The notes below the pieces were generated by a model. The model did not search any database, was not told where the DNA came from, and worked only from the letters and a program-made list of their open reading frames with translations. Source: Gemelliphila palaticanis (lineage in GTDB: Bacteria; Bacillota; Bacilli; Staphylococcales; Gemellaceae). From it: a stretch of DNA of 37,248 bases. The DNA is taken from positions 1-37,248 of the forward strand of contig JACBYF010000014.1 in assembly GCA_013415235.1 (NCBI GenBank), in the 5' to 3' direction. The first letter of the stretch is position 1; each line of letters opens with the position of its first letter. Of this stretch, positions 16,888-24,991 are shown one piece after another. A program made the position numbers and the translations under genes.

Positions 16888-17774
16888 CGATAGTATATGA
16901 ATTACAGCATAAATATCCATTAAATATACTTTTAAAAATTTCAGGGATAAAACGTTCAACATACTATTATAATATTTCTAAAGTTAATAAAGATATGAAA
17001 AATGATGAGATTATGAATAAAATAATTGAAATATTTTATGAGCATAGTAAACTATACGGATATAGAAGAATAACGTTAGAGCTAGAGAGACAAGGATATA
17101 AAGTAAATCACAAGAAAGTACAAAGACTTATGAAAATTATGGGCCTTTACGCTAAAGTCCCTAGAGCTAAATATAAGTCATATAAAGGTAACTATAATAA
17201 TAAATGCAGTAATAAATTATTAGAAAAACAAGAATTAGAGAATCATATTATTTATAAGAGAAACTTCAAAACAAATCGATGTAATGAAGTATGGTCTACT
17301 GATGTTAGTGAATTTCATATAGCTAGTGGAAAACTTTATTTATCACCAATAATAGATATACACAATCGAGAAATTGTAGCATATAATATTTCTAAAACCC
17401 CTAACTATGAGCAAATTAAAGCTATGCTTAATGAAGCCTTTGAAAGGTTTGATGACTTAGAAGATATAATACTACATTCTGATCAGGGCTGGCAATATCA
17501 AATGAGAGATTATCAGGAACAATTACAAAATAGAAATATCATTCAATCTATGTCTAGAAAAGGCAACTGTTTAGATAATTCACCTATAGAAAACTTCTTT
17601 GGAATTATGAAAAATGAGATGTTTTATGGCAACGAGTATAAGTTTGATAGTTTAGAAGATTTGCGCATAGCTATGGAACATTATATTGAATACTATAATA
17701 CTAAAAGAATAAGTTTAAAATTAAAAGAACATACTCCTGTTGAATTCAGAAATATGTCCAATACTAATATTTAA
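16866..17774 (+). CDS. IS3-family OrfB, DDE transposase
   Basis: The frame opens at the end of orfA, one base back (-1), as in IS150-type elements where OrfB is made as an OrfAB fusion; the exact start is therefore uncertain and the first ATG is at 16995. Motifs: HTH_21 segment YGYRRITLELERQGY, then the rve catalytic core with Asp in STDVSEF, Asp in ILHSDQG and Glu in SPIENFFG; the last two are separated by 35 residues (DD35E). About 300 residues in all, the normal length. It cuts and joins the IS ends. Confidence 0.88.
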   Translation, partial: ATTEEKVTIVYELQHKYPLNILLKISGIKRSTYYYNISKVNKDMKNDEIMNKIIEIFYEHSKLYGYRRITLELERQGYKVNHKKVQRLMKIMGLYAKVPRAKYKSYKGNYNNKCSNKLLEKQELENHIIYKRNFKTNRCNEVWSTDVSEFHIASGKLYLSPIIDIHNREIVAYNISKTPNYEQIKAMLNEAFERFDDLEDIILHSDQGWQYQMRDYQEQLQNRNIIQSMSRKGNCLDNSPIENFFGIMKNEMFYGNEYKFDSLEDLRIAMEHYIEYYNTKRISLKLKEHTPVEFRNMSNTNI

Positions 17775-17808
17775 TTTTTATGTCCAATTAATTGGGGTCA
17801 TAACAATA

Positions 17809-17833
17809 GGTGAAATAACAGGGTATTTCTTTT
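17809..17833 (-). terminator. Proximal arm of the bceRS terminator, separated by an IS
   Basis: Ten bases after the kinase stop codon the minus strand reads AAAAGAAATACCCT and on to TTCACC. Its partner arm is at 16300-16321. The first 14 bp match perfectly, the rest with small bulges. Confidence 0.75.
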
Positions 17834-17842
17834 ATATGTTTT

Positions 17843-18823
17843 CTATCTTTTTATATTTTCTTTGCTAAATATTATTTTAACTACAGTTCCTTTTTTTAGT
17901 TCCGAAGTTATCTCTATTTTATGTCCTAATTTATCCAATGTTTTTTTCGTCAAATATAGTCCTATTCCACTCGATTTTTTATCTTTTCTTCCGTTAAAAC
18001 CTGTATATCCTTTTTCAAAAATCCTCGGCAAATTATCTGGTTGTATTCCAATACCATTATCTTCTATGAATAACGTATTTTCTTCTCGATATATTTTTAA
18101 AAAACCACCTTTAGAAGTATATTTTAAAGAATTACTTACTATTTGATCAAATACAAATTCTAGCCATTTTTTATCACTTATTACGGTTAAATCAACATTA
18201 TTTTCTATTGAAATTTTTTTGTGAATAAATATGTTGCTATGTTTTTTTATTACTTTATTTATAAGAGTTTGTAACTTAACATTTTCTGCATAAAAATCAT
18301 TTTTATCTACATCTAGTCTTAAATAGGTTAATACTAACTCTACATATTGTTCTATTTTAAATAATTCTGCCTCTAATAATCTTTTTTGATTTGCATCTTC
18401 TTCATTTTCTATTAAAAAACTTAATGCAGAAATTGGAGTTTTTATTTGATGAACCCACTGCGTATAATAGTCCGTTATATTATTTTTTTCTATATTTGTT
18501 TTTTCAATTATTTTTATACTTTCTTTTTTTAGATTGTTAATTACCTCTAAATAAAGATTGTATTCTGTAGGATATTTTTTGTTTATTTTATAAACAGTGG
18601 TATTTGTGTTTTCTTTTTCTAAATTTAATAATTTTATTCTTTTTTTGAATAAGTAATAGTCATAAACAAAGTAAACTAAAAAAACAATTAAAATGACTGT
18701 TATCGGATAGAGTATTATTTCTAAATCTAAATCGTATAAATAGAGTATTATACTAATTGATAAAATTGATACAACTAGGGTTGATAATAGTTCTATTTTA
18801 TCTTTTATATAAAATTTTAGCAT
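17843..18823 (-). CDS. BceS-type intramembrane-sensing histidine kinase
   Basis: The 326-residue kinase has two closely spaced N-terminal helices (about 11-30 and 36-55) with almost no outside loop, the mark of kinases that sense through a BceAB transporter. The phospho-acceptor His125 lies in QWVHQIKTPISAL, typical of the BceS group. N-box NSLKYT (Asn231), G1 DNGIGI (255-260), F-box FEKGYTGFNG and G2 SSGIGLYL complete the ATPase part. It overlaps the regulator gene by 1 bp. No bceAB genes are adjacent, but a matching pair is at 6.5-9.3 kb, and its promoter carries a BceR-type site. Confidence 0.88.
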   Translation of the reverse strand: MLKFYIKDKIELLSTLVVSILSISIILYLYDLDLEIILYPITVILIVFLVYFVYDYYLFKKRIKLLNLEKENTNTTVYKINKKYPTEYNLYLEVINNLKKESIKIIEKTNIEKNNITDYYTQWVHQIKTPISALSFLIENEEDANQKRLLEAELFKIEQYVELVLTYLRLDVDKNDFYAENVKLQTLINKVIKKHSNIFIHKKISIENNVDLTVISDKKWLEFVFDQIVSNSLKYTSKGGFLKIYREENTLFIEDNGIGIQPDNLPRIFEKGYTGFNGRKDKKSSGIGLYLTKKTLDKLGHKIEITSELKKGTVVKIIFSKENIKR

Positions 18824-19491
18824 TATACTATGTACCCCTTACCTTTTTTAGTAATTATATAATTATCTATACCTATTTGCTCCAACTTTTTTCTTAGTCT
18901 ATTTACATTAACAGATAAGGTATTTTCATCAACAAAGCTCTCAGATTCCCATAAATGTTTCATCAAAGTATCTCTAGTTACTATAGTTTCTCTATGTTCT
19001 AATAATACATGAAGTATTTTTGCCTCATTTTTTGTTAATTCTACACTATTTTCTCCGTATTTAGCTATATCTTTAGCAGCATCAAAAATTAAATTTTTAT
19101 GATTAATCAAATTATTCTCGACATTAAAGTTGTAAACTCGTCTTAATATTGCATCTATTTTGGCTTTTAATACTACTAGTTTAAAAGGTTTTGTTACAAA
19201 ATCATCTGCACCTACATTTACAGCCATAACTATATTCATATCATCAGAGGCAGAAGATACAAATATTATAGGAGTTTTTGATAATTTTCTTATTTCTTCA
19301 CAATAATAATAACCGTCATAATGGGGTAAATGTATATCTAATATAACTAAATGTGGTTTAAATTCTACAAAATCAGCAATGACATTTTCAAAATCTTCTA
19401 CTATTTTTGTTTGAAAATTCCACTTTTCTAAATATCCTGCTATGGAGTTAGATATAATTTCATCATCTTCTACAATTAATACTTTATACAT
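18823..19491 (-). CDS. BceR-type OmpR-family response regulator
   Basis: The 222-residue regulator has a receiver domain with the acidic pocket (EDD, residues 8-10), phospho-acceptor Asp52 in LDIHLP, a conserved SSA at about 84-86 and KPF near 112, then an OmpR-type winged helix (about 130-222; NEAKILHVLLEH, TRDTLMKHLWE, DENTLSVNVNRLRKKLE, GKGYIV). The HK pair, the class of kinase and the TTACA-N4-TGTAA palindrome at bceA support control of the BceAB transporter. It lies downstream of mnmE across a parS-like site and may be cotranscribed. Confidence 0.88.
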   Translation of the reverse strand: MYKVLIVEDDEIISNSIAGYLEKWNFQTKIVEDFENVIADFVEFKPHLVILDIHLPHYDGYYYCEEIRKLSKTPIIFVSSASDDMNIVMAVNVGADDFVTKPFKLVVLKAKIDAILRRVYNFNVENNLINHKNLIFDAAKDIAKYGENSVELTKNEAKILHVLLEHRETIVTRDTLMKHLWESESFVDENTLSVNVNRLRKKLEQIGIDNYIITKKGKGYIV

Positions 19492-19502
19492 ATTTTCTCC
19501 TA

Positions 19503-19518
19503 TGTTTCACGTGGAACT
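19503..19518. promoter_or_regulatory. parS: parS-like site 4
   Basis: TGTTTCACGTGGAACT: reversed it reads AGTTCCACGTGAAACA, one mismatch from the B. subtilis form TGTTCCACGTGAAACA. It lies in the 28-bp gap between mnmE and the response regulator, about 4 kb from oriC. Confidence 0.7.
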
Positions 19519-19519
19519 T

Positions 19520-20902
19520 TTATTTTCCTAAACAGAATCTACTAAATAGTTCGTTTATAAGTTCTTCACTCGTATTTTCTCCTATTACTTCTCCTAATAA
19601 GTTAAAGACATTTGTGTAATCTATTAATACCATATCTACTTCTAAACCTAATTGAGCTGCATTTATTGCTTCTTCTAAACTTTTTAGTGCTTTTGTTATC
19701 AATGTTATTTGGCGTGTGTTTGATAGGTATGTTGCATCTTTTGGTTTAGCTTTTCCATCAAAAAACATATTTCTTATATGTTTTTCTAGGTTTTCTATTC
19801 CTTCATAAGTCATCATAGATGTTTTTATAATAGGGTGATTGTAAGCTATTTTTTCTACTTCTTCGATATCTATTTTTGTTTCTAAATCTAATTTGTTCAA
19901 AATAACTATCGTTTGTTTGTTTTCTGTTAATTTTAATAGTTCTCTATCTTTATCTGTTAGTTCTTCACTACTATTTAATAAAAATAGTATTAAATCAGCT
20001 TGTTCTAGTGCTTTTTTACTTCGTTCTACTCCTATTTGTTCTACTATATCTTCTGTTTCTCTTATTCCTGCTGTATCTATCAGTTTAATAGGTACGCCTT
20101 TTATATTTACATATTCTTCTAATACGTCACGAGTTGTCCCAGCTATATCTGTTACTATCGCTTTATTTTCTTGTAACAAATTGTTCAAAAGTGAGCTTTT
20201 TCCTACGTTAGGACGTCCTATTATAGCTGTATTAAGTCCTTCTTTTATTATTTTACCTTGTTTTGATGTTTCTAATAGATTTTCTAAACTGTTTTTAATA
20301 CTTACTGATTTTTCTAGTATAGTATTGGTTGTTTCTACTTCTAAATCATCATATTCGGGGTAGTCTATATTAACTTCTACTACTGCCAAGATGTCTAATA
20401 TTTCTGCTCGTAATCTTTTTATTAGTGTTGAAAGTCTTCCTTGCATTTGGTTGTTAGCTAATAAACTTGCTTCATCTGTTTTACTTTTTATAAAATCTAT
20501 TACTGCTTCTGCTTGAGAAAGGTCTATACGCCCGTTTAAAAATGCTCTTTTTGTAAATTCTCCTGGCTCTGCCATTCTCGCTCCATTTTCTAGGCAAAGT
20601 GATAATATTTTTTGAATAGTTATTATTCCACCATGACAGTTTATTTCTACTACATCTTCACAAGTGTATGTTCTTGGGGCAGCCATTTTTACTACCATAA
20701 CTTCTTCTATTTTTTCTTGCGAAGTAGGATCTATTACATACCCATAGTTTATTGTATGACTATCAACACTTTGGACAGTTTTATTTTTAGGTAGTTTTAC
20801 TATTTTATCTGCTATTTCAAATGCTTCATCTCCACTTAATCTTACAATACCTATCGCTCCTTCTCCTAAGGCTGTTGATATTGCTGCTATTGTTTCATTC
20901 AT
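19520..20902 (-). CDS. mnmE: tRNA uridine-34 modification GTPase MnmE (TrmE)
   Basis: The 460-residue protein has the three MnmE parts: an N-terminal folate-binding domain ([20 protein letters not shown]), a helical domain, and an inserted Ras-like G domain with GRPNVGKSS (229-237), [12 protein letters not shown] and NKLD. It ends in FCLGK, the C-terminal Cys motif (usually FC[I/V/L]GK). With MnmG it makes the 5-carboxymethylaminomethyl group on U34 of several tRNAs. mnmG, which often follows it near the origin, is not here; a BceRS-type system follows instead. Length is normal. Confidence 0.95.
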   Translation of the reverse strand: MNETIAAISTALGEGAIGIVRLSGDEAFEIADKIVKLPKNKTVQSVDSHTINYGYVIDPTSQEKIEEVMVVKMAAPRTYTCEDVVEINCHGGIITIQKILSLCLENGARMAEPGEFTKRAFLNGRIDLSQAEAVIDFIKSKTDEASLLANNQMQGRLSTLIKRLRAEILDILAVVEVNIDYPEYDDLEVETTNTILEKSVSIKNSLENLLETSKQGKIIKEGLNTAIIGRPNVGKSSLLNNLLQENKAIVTDIAGTTRDVLEEYVNIKGVPIKLIDTAGIRETEDIVEQIGVERSKKALEQADLILFLLNSSEELTDKDRELLKLTENKQTIVILNKLDLETKIDIEEVEKIAYNHPIIKTSMMTYEGIENLEKHIRNMFFDGKAKPKDATYLSNTRQITLITKALKSLEEAINAAQLGLEVDMVLIDYTNVFNLLGEVIGENTSEELINELFSRFCLGK

Positions 20903-20926
20903 ATTTTTTCTCTCTTTCTAAAGTAA

Positions 20927-20976
20927 ATAGGTAGGTTATCAAGTAGATTTTTCAATCACTCAATAGGCCTACCTAT
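20927..20976 (-). repeat. Inverted repeat in the mnmE leader
   Basis: ATAGGTAGG (20927-20935) and CCTACCTAT (20968-20976) are perfect inverted arms about 25 bp before the mnmE start. A hairpin in the 5' leader could affect translation or end readthrough from upstream genes. No T run follows, so it is not a clear terminator. Confidence 0.45.
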
Positions 20977-21007
20977 AAAGTTATTTATTCTAAATAAAAT
21001 TTTTATC

Positions 21008-21035
21008 TACTGTATATCAATATTTACATACAGTA
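21008..21035. repeat. Inverted repeat between the receiver protein and mnmE
   Basis: TACTGTAT and ATACAGTA, 12 bp apart, about 38 bp after the receiver gene's stop. On the minus strand it is followed by ATAAAAATTTTATTT, so it may be a weak terminator or an operator. Confidence 0.4.
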
Positions 21036-21072
21036 TCATTATATTATATTTTTTATTATTTTGTCTTATTTT

Positions 21073-21441
21073 TTACTTATTAATCATATTTAAGTATTCT
21101 ATAACTAATTTTAAATCTCTTAAATCAAATTCTTTCGGTAAAAATTCTACTGCACCATTAGCTAGTGCTTGTTTTTTATATATAGGAACGTATCCTACAC
21201 TACTACAAATAACAATTTTTGCTTCTGGATATTTTTGTGTTATTGTTTTGGTTGCTTCTAAACCGTCCATTTCTGGCATACATATATCCATTATTACAAA
21301 ATCTGGTTTGTAGTCTTCATACATTTCTACACCCGTTCTTCCGTCGTGTGCTAAATAGACTTCAAGACCTGCTTGTTTAGCTATTTTTTCTGCTCTTTCA
21401 AAGTAGTAGGGGCTATCTTCTACAATTAATACTGTTTTCAT
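21073..21441 (-). CDS. Stand-alone receiver (CheY-like) response regulator
   Basis: This 122-residue protein is one receiver domain with no output domain. The key residues are present: Glu8/Asp9 (VEDS), phospho-acceptor Asp52 (IMDICMPEMDG), Ser80 (VICSS) and Lys103 (LPKEF), so it should be phosphorylated. It starts 8 bp after the jag stop and is clearly in that operon. No kinase, phosphatase or chemotaxis gene is nearby. Its position between jag and mnmE is unusual; it might signal by protein contact, as CheY or Spo0F do. The BceS-type kinase downstream has its own regulator. Confidence 0.85.
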   Translation of the reverse strand: MKTVLIVEDSPYYFERAEKIAKQAGLEVYLAHDGRTGVEMYEDYKPDFVIMDICMPEMDGLEATKTITQKYPEAKIVICSSVGYVPIYKKQALANGAVEFLPKEFDLRDLKLVIEYLNMINK

Positions 21442-21449
21442 TAGTACTC

Positions 21450-22277
21450 CTATTTAGCTGTTATTATTAGATATCTATGTGGATCTTGACCTACAGATTC
21501 TGTTTCTACATTTTTTATATCTTTTAATGCGTTATGGATTATTTTTCTTTCAGAACTTGTCATTGGTTCTAATTCTATCGGTTTTCCTAGTTTTTTAGAT
21601 TTTTTAGCCATATTTATTGCTAATTCTTCTAATGTTTCTTTTCTGTTTTCTCTATATTCGTCACAGTCTACATTTATTCTGTAGTAATTTCTTGTATATC
21701 TCTTAGCAAGGTTCTCTGCTAATACTTGAAGGCTATTTAGTGTATTTCCTCTTTTTCCGATAAGTAAGCTACTATTATCTACATTTGTTATTCTTAGTGT
21801 GTAGTTTCTATTTCCTTCTTCTTCAAAGTTTACTACTGCCGTATCAAACCCCATAGAATGTACTATTTTTTGAATATATGAAACAATTTCTTCTTTGTTG
21901 GCTACTATTTTATCTTCTCTTTTTATTTCTTCTCTCGATAATTGTTCTTCTGAAATATTTTTTTCTTCTTCTACTTCTTCTTTAGTAACTTCTTCTTTTA
22001 CTTCCTGAACTTCTTCTTTTATTTCTTCTTTTTCTATTTTTGTTTCTAATACTTCTTCTTTTACATTTTCTAATATTTGTTGTTTGCTATTTTTATTATA
22101 ATTTTCATCTAATGGTGTTAGTTTAACTTCGGCTTCTTTTTTGAATAACCCAAATAAACCTGTACTTCCTGCTTCTAATACTTCTATTTTTACTTCATTT
22201 TCTGTTAAATTAAGGTCTTGTAATCCTTTATTTATTGCTTTTTCTACGTTTTCTGCTTTATAAATATACTCTTGCAT
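21450..22277 (-). CDS. khpB: RNA-binding protein Jag/KhpB (SpoIIIJ-associated)
   Basis: The 275-residue protein has an N-terminal Jag_N domain (EYIYKAENVEKAINKGL...GSTGLFGLFKKEAEVKL), a Glu/Lys-rich linker (about 78-125), a KH domain with VDNSSLLIGKRGNTLNSLQVL (the GKRG loop) and an R3H domain near the end (MTSSERKIIHNALK). In streptococci KhpB with KhpA binds RNAs and affects cell elongation. Here its ATG overlaps the rnpA stop by one base; in most Firmicutes yidC lies between the two, so yidC has been lost or moved. A receiver protein follows. Confidence 0.93.
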   Translation of the reverse strand: MQEYIYKAENVEKAINKGLQDLNLTENEVKIEVLEAGSTGLFGLFKKEAEVKLTPLDENYNKNSKQQILENVKEEVLETKIEKEEIKEEVQEVKEEVTKEEVEEEKNISEEQLSREEIKREDKIVANKEEIVSYIQKIVHSMGFDTAVVNFEEEGNRNYTLRITNVDNSSLLIGKRGNTLNSLQVLAENLAKRYTRNYYRINVDCDEYRENRKETLEELAINMAKKSKKLGKPIELEPMTSSERKIIHNALKDIKNVETESVGQDPHRYLIITAK

Positions 22278-22627
22278 TATTTTTTCCCTCTATTTTTATA
22301 CATTTTTGTTTTTGTTAAAATATGATTTATTGAACTGTCAAATTCTTGAAAAGGTATATTAACAGCTCCTTGTCTAACTATTATTATTATATCGTAATTT
22401 TTTATTATATCTTTCCTTTTGTTTATACACTCTCTAACATATCTTTTTAATTTATTTCTTAGGTGAGCTTTTCCTAATTTTTTACTAACAGATATTCCTA
22501 GACGCATATGTTCATTTTCTTTATTTTCATTATAATATATTACGAATTGTCTATTGGCAAATGATTTTTTTTTCTTTATTATATTATCAAAATCAGAGCC
22601 TTTTTTTATTCTATATTCTTTTTTCAT
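22277..22627 (-). CDS. rnpA: Ribonuclease P protein component
   Basis: The 116-residue basic protein has the RnpA core: YRIKKGSDFDNIIKKKKSF at the start, RLGISVSKKLGKAHLRNKLKRYVRE, the RNR-like signature helix that contacts the RNase P RNA, and a DIIIIVRQGA strand. It supports 5' processing of tRNA precursors. It has the conserved place after rpmH and is followed without a gap by jag. A terminator hairpin between rpmH and rnpA suggests partly separate expression. Confidence 0.93.
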   Translation of the reverse strand: MKKEYRIKKGSDFDNIIKKKKSFANRQFVIYYNENKENEHMRLGISVSKKLGKAHLRNKLKRYVRECINKRKDIIKNYDIIIIVRQGAVNIPFQEFDSSINHILTKTKMYKNRGKK

Positions 22628-22721
22628 ATGTAAACCTTTCTATGTAGTATATTTTAACAGTTTATAGCATATTTTACAACTATGTATATAAATAAAGATT
22701 CCTTTTTCTTTAAATAAAAAA

Positions 22722-22755
22722 ATAGAAGTTTAAAATTTTAATTCTAAACTTCTAT
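22722..22755 (-). terminator. Terminator between rpmH and rnpA
   Basis: ATAGAAGTTTA (22722-22732) and TAAACTTCTAT (22745-22755), 12-nt loop, followed on the minus strand by TTTTTTTA. It limits readthrough from the highly expressed rpmH. Confidence 0.85.
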
Positions 22756-22773
22756 ATCTATTTTTCTATTTAA

Positions 22774-22908
22774 TTAAGCAGATAGAACTTTTCTTCCTTT
22801 AGCTCTACGTCTTGCTAAAACATTTCTTCCGTTTTTAGTACTCATACGAGCTCTAAATCCATGAACTTTTGAATGTTTTCTTTTATTTGGTTGATACGTA
22901 CGTTTCAT
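22774..22908 (-). CDS. rpmH: 50S ribosomal protein L34
   Basis: The minus strand from ATG 22908 codes for 44 residues starting [20 protein letters not shown] and ending [12 protein letters not shown], the standard L34. AGGAGGAC (about 22913-22920) is a strong ribosome site. It is divergent from dnaA across the origin, the usual Firmicute arrangement. L34 is one of the smallest proteins of the large subunit. Confidence 0.97.
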   Translation of the reverse strand: MKRTYQPNKRKHSKVHGFRARMSTKNGRNVLARRRAKGRKVLSA

Positions 22909-23069
22909 TTTAGTCCTCCTCGAGTTTTTTTATTGATAGATGTAATAACTATAAAATATTATCACATAAACTTAATAAAATCAAGTATTTTTAGCTATTT
23001 ATTTTTATAAAGTTTTTCAACAATAAAATAATTTAATTGTTAAAAACTTGTTAATTCTTTTTGAAAAAC

Positions 23070-23101
23070 TTTTTCAAAAAAAATATTTTTCAAAAAAAAT
23101 A
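23070..23101 (+). repeat. Two adjacent 16-bp direct repeats in oriC
   Basis: TTTTTCAAAAAAAATA at 23070-23085 and again at 23086-23101, next to the first DnaA box. They may be low-affinity initiator sites or simply low-complexity duplication. Confidence 0.75.
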
Positions 23102-23317
23102 AACACTTTTCCACAGATTTAAAAAGATTTAACAAAAAAGTTTTCCACAAGTTTTTAAATCCTTTTAAAAACTTTTTTAATCCTTTGTTTTATAGTTTTA
23201 TTATGTTTAAATTTTTTTTAATTTTCTTTTATTTTTTATTGTATTTTTATTTGTTTAACAAAAAAATTAATCTGTGAATTTTATTTTTAAACAGTTTTTA
23301 AAAACTAAATTAACAAC

Positions 23318-23346
23318 TTGTGGAAAACTATTGTTTATGTTATAAT
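23318..23346 (+). promoter_or_regulatory. dnaA promoter overlapped by a DnaA box
   Basis: TTGTGG (23318-23323), 17 bp, TATAAT (23341-23346). The reversed DnaA box at 23319-23327 covers the -35, so DnaA can repress its own gene, as known in B. subtilis. Confidence 0.75.
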
Positions 23347-23370
23347 TTTATTGTTTGTAAGGAGGATTTT

Positions 23371-24840
23371 ATGAATAACAACAATTATTTATGGGAAATT
23401 GTTTTATCAGACATAAAAAAAGAAGTTTCTGATCAAGTATTTAATACTTGGTTTACTAACAGTTTTATAGATAAAGTTGATTTCAACAATAAAAAAATTA
23501 CTATTATTAGTGAAAATATTCTAATATCAGATTATTTAAAAAGTGTTTTTGATCAAAAATTCAAAACTTCTTTAAAAAATAATACTTCTATTGATTTTAA
23601 TATTGAATATAGCTATATTGGAGAAAATAAAAGTATAATTGAGGATAAAAAAATACCTGAAACTTCTACTAATAGTTTTATAAACGAAAAGTTTTTAGCA
23701 AAAGATAAACCTTCTGGTATGCAAAATTTTACTAAACAACCTTCTTTTATTTTTGAAGATTACAAAGAACCTGAAATGAAAACAGTTCCTTTAAAAAATA
23801 ATAAAAATAAAGGTTTAAATAGAAATTTTACTTTTGATAATTTTGTTATTGGCGAGGGTAATAATCTTGCTTATAATGTTGCTTTATCTGTAGTTGAATA
23901 TCCAGGTGTTCATAATCCGTTTTTTATTTATGGAGGGGTTGGTCTTGGGAAAACTCATCTTCTTCATGCAATAGGTAATGAACTAGAAAAAAATAATCCT
24001 GATTTTAATATTGAATGTGTTTCATCTGAAAAATTTATAAATGAATTTGTTCAATCTATTAGGTCTAATTCAAAAGATCAAAATTTGGATGAGAAGTTTA
24101 GAAATAAATATAGAAATGTAGATGCTCTTTTAATTGATGATATTCAATTTTTAGCTGATAAAAAGGAAACTCAAAATACTTTTTTCCATACATTTAATGA
24201 ATTACACATGAATGATAAACAAATAGTTTTAGTTAGTGATAGACCACCTTCACAATTAGATGGTCTAGAGGATAGATTAGTTTCTAGATTCGATTCAGGA
24301 GTCATTTCTGATATAACTCCTCCTGATTATGAAACTAGGTTTGCTATAATATCTTTTAAATGTGAAAAATATCAATTAAAAGTAGATGATAATATTATTA
24401 GTTATATTGCTGGAAACATTACAGGAAATATTAGAGAGTTAGAAGGTGTCTTAAAAGAAATAGACATTATCACTAAAAGAACTAACAAACCTGTAACTAT
24501 CCATATGGCAGAAGATATTATTAAAAGAAGAGTTAAATCTTCTAAGAAAAAAATTGTACCTGATGATATAATTAATACTACTTCTGATTTTTTCAAAATT
24601 TCTATAGATGATATACTATCTTCTAAGAGAAATAAAGAATTAGTTTATCCTAGAATGATAGCAATGTATCTATGTAGAGAATTAACAGACCTTTCTTTAC
24701 CTGCAATAGGTAAATTATTTAATAAAGATCATTCATCTATTTTCTATTCAATAAACAAAGTTTCTACATTTTTAAATGAAAATGAAAATAATATAGTAGA
24801 TACAATAGAAAATATAAAAGAAAAACTAAATAATAAGTAA
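23371..24840 (+). CDS. dnaA: Chromosomal replication initiator DnaA
   Basis: ATG 23371 is chosen because GGAGG (23361-23365) is properly spaced; an in-frame upstream start would overlap the promoter. The 489-residue protein has domain I (LWEIVLSDIKKEVSDQVFNTWF), a variable linker, the AAA+ domain with Walker A GGVGLGKTH (188-196) and Walker B LLIDDIQF (253-260), and the C-terminal DNA-binding domain with CRELTDLSLPAIGKLFNKDHSSI, the DnaA signature. It binds the boxes on both sides of its own gene and opens the origin. Its start points away from rpmH. Confidence 0.98.
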   Translation: MNNNNYLWEIVLSDIKKEVSDQVFNTWFTNSFIDKVDFNNKKITIISENILISDYLKSVFDQKFKTSLKNNTSIDFNIEYSYIGENKSIIEDKKIPETSTNSFINEKFLAKDKPSGMQNFTKQPSFIFEDYKEPEMKTVPLKNNKNKGLNRNFTFDNFVIGEGNNLAYNVALSVVEYPGVHNPFFIYGGVGLGKTHLLHAIGNELEKNNPDFNIECVSSEKFINEFVQSIRSNSKDQNLDEKFRNKYRNVDALLIDDIQFLADKKETQNTFFHTFNELHMNDKQIVLVSDRPPSQLDGLEDRLVSRFDSGVISDITPPDYETRFAIISFKCEKYQLKVDDNIISYIAGNITGNIRELEGVLKEIDIITKRTNKPVTIHMAEDIIKRRVKSSKKKIVPDDIINTTSDFFKISIDDILSSKRNKELVYPRMIAMYLCRELTDLSLPAIGKLFNKDHSSIFYSINKVSTFLNENENNIVDTIENIKEKLNNK

Positions 24841-24991
24841 TGTTAAAAACTTTTAAAAAAATAGCATACTTTTCAACAAGTTTTCAACATAGTAAAAGTA
24901 AACAACTATTTTATTTTTAATAAGTTTTCCACAGTTTTAACAGGCCTTATTATTATTACTATATAAAATAAATATATATAAAGGAGAAAAA
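24841..24991. other. oriC: oriC part 2: DnaA box, GC-rich spacer and DnaA-trios (probable unwinding site)
   Basis: After dnaA come two TTTTCAACA box relatives (from about 24871 and 24881) and a TTTTCCACA box at 24925-24933. A GC-richer stretch (ACAGGCC, 24940-24946) follows, then five triplets TTA TTA TTA TTA CTA (24947-24961), read 3'-AAT/GAT-5' on the other strand, which are DnaA-trios. Box, GC-rich spacer, trios is the B. subtilis unwinding layout. Confidence 0.75.

Larger units (their letters stand above)
22970..23370. other. oriC: oriC part 1: DnaA-box region between rpmH and dnaA
   Basis: This very AT-rich gap has no gene. It holds DnaA boxes TTTTCCACA at 23107-23115 and 23141-23149, a reversed box TGTGGAAAA at 23319-23327, and weaker relatives. 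A 16-bp direct repeat (TTTTTCAAAAAAAATA) stands twice back to back at 23070-23101. Together with the boxes after dnaA this makes a bipartite origin like that of B. subtilis. Confidence 0.85.

Noticed and set aside
19893..20363. 156-residue plus-strand frame inside mnmE
   Set aside because: It is the antisense of the conserved G domain, has no upstream signal and no family resemblance.
23320..23370. Longer DnaA start giving 506 residues
   Set aside because: This start lies within the promoter and DnaA box; ATG 23371 has a well-placed GGAGG and gives the family's usual N-terminus.
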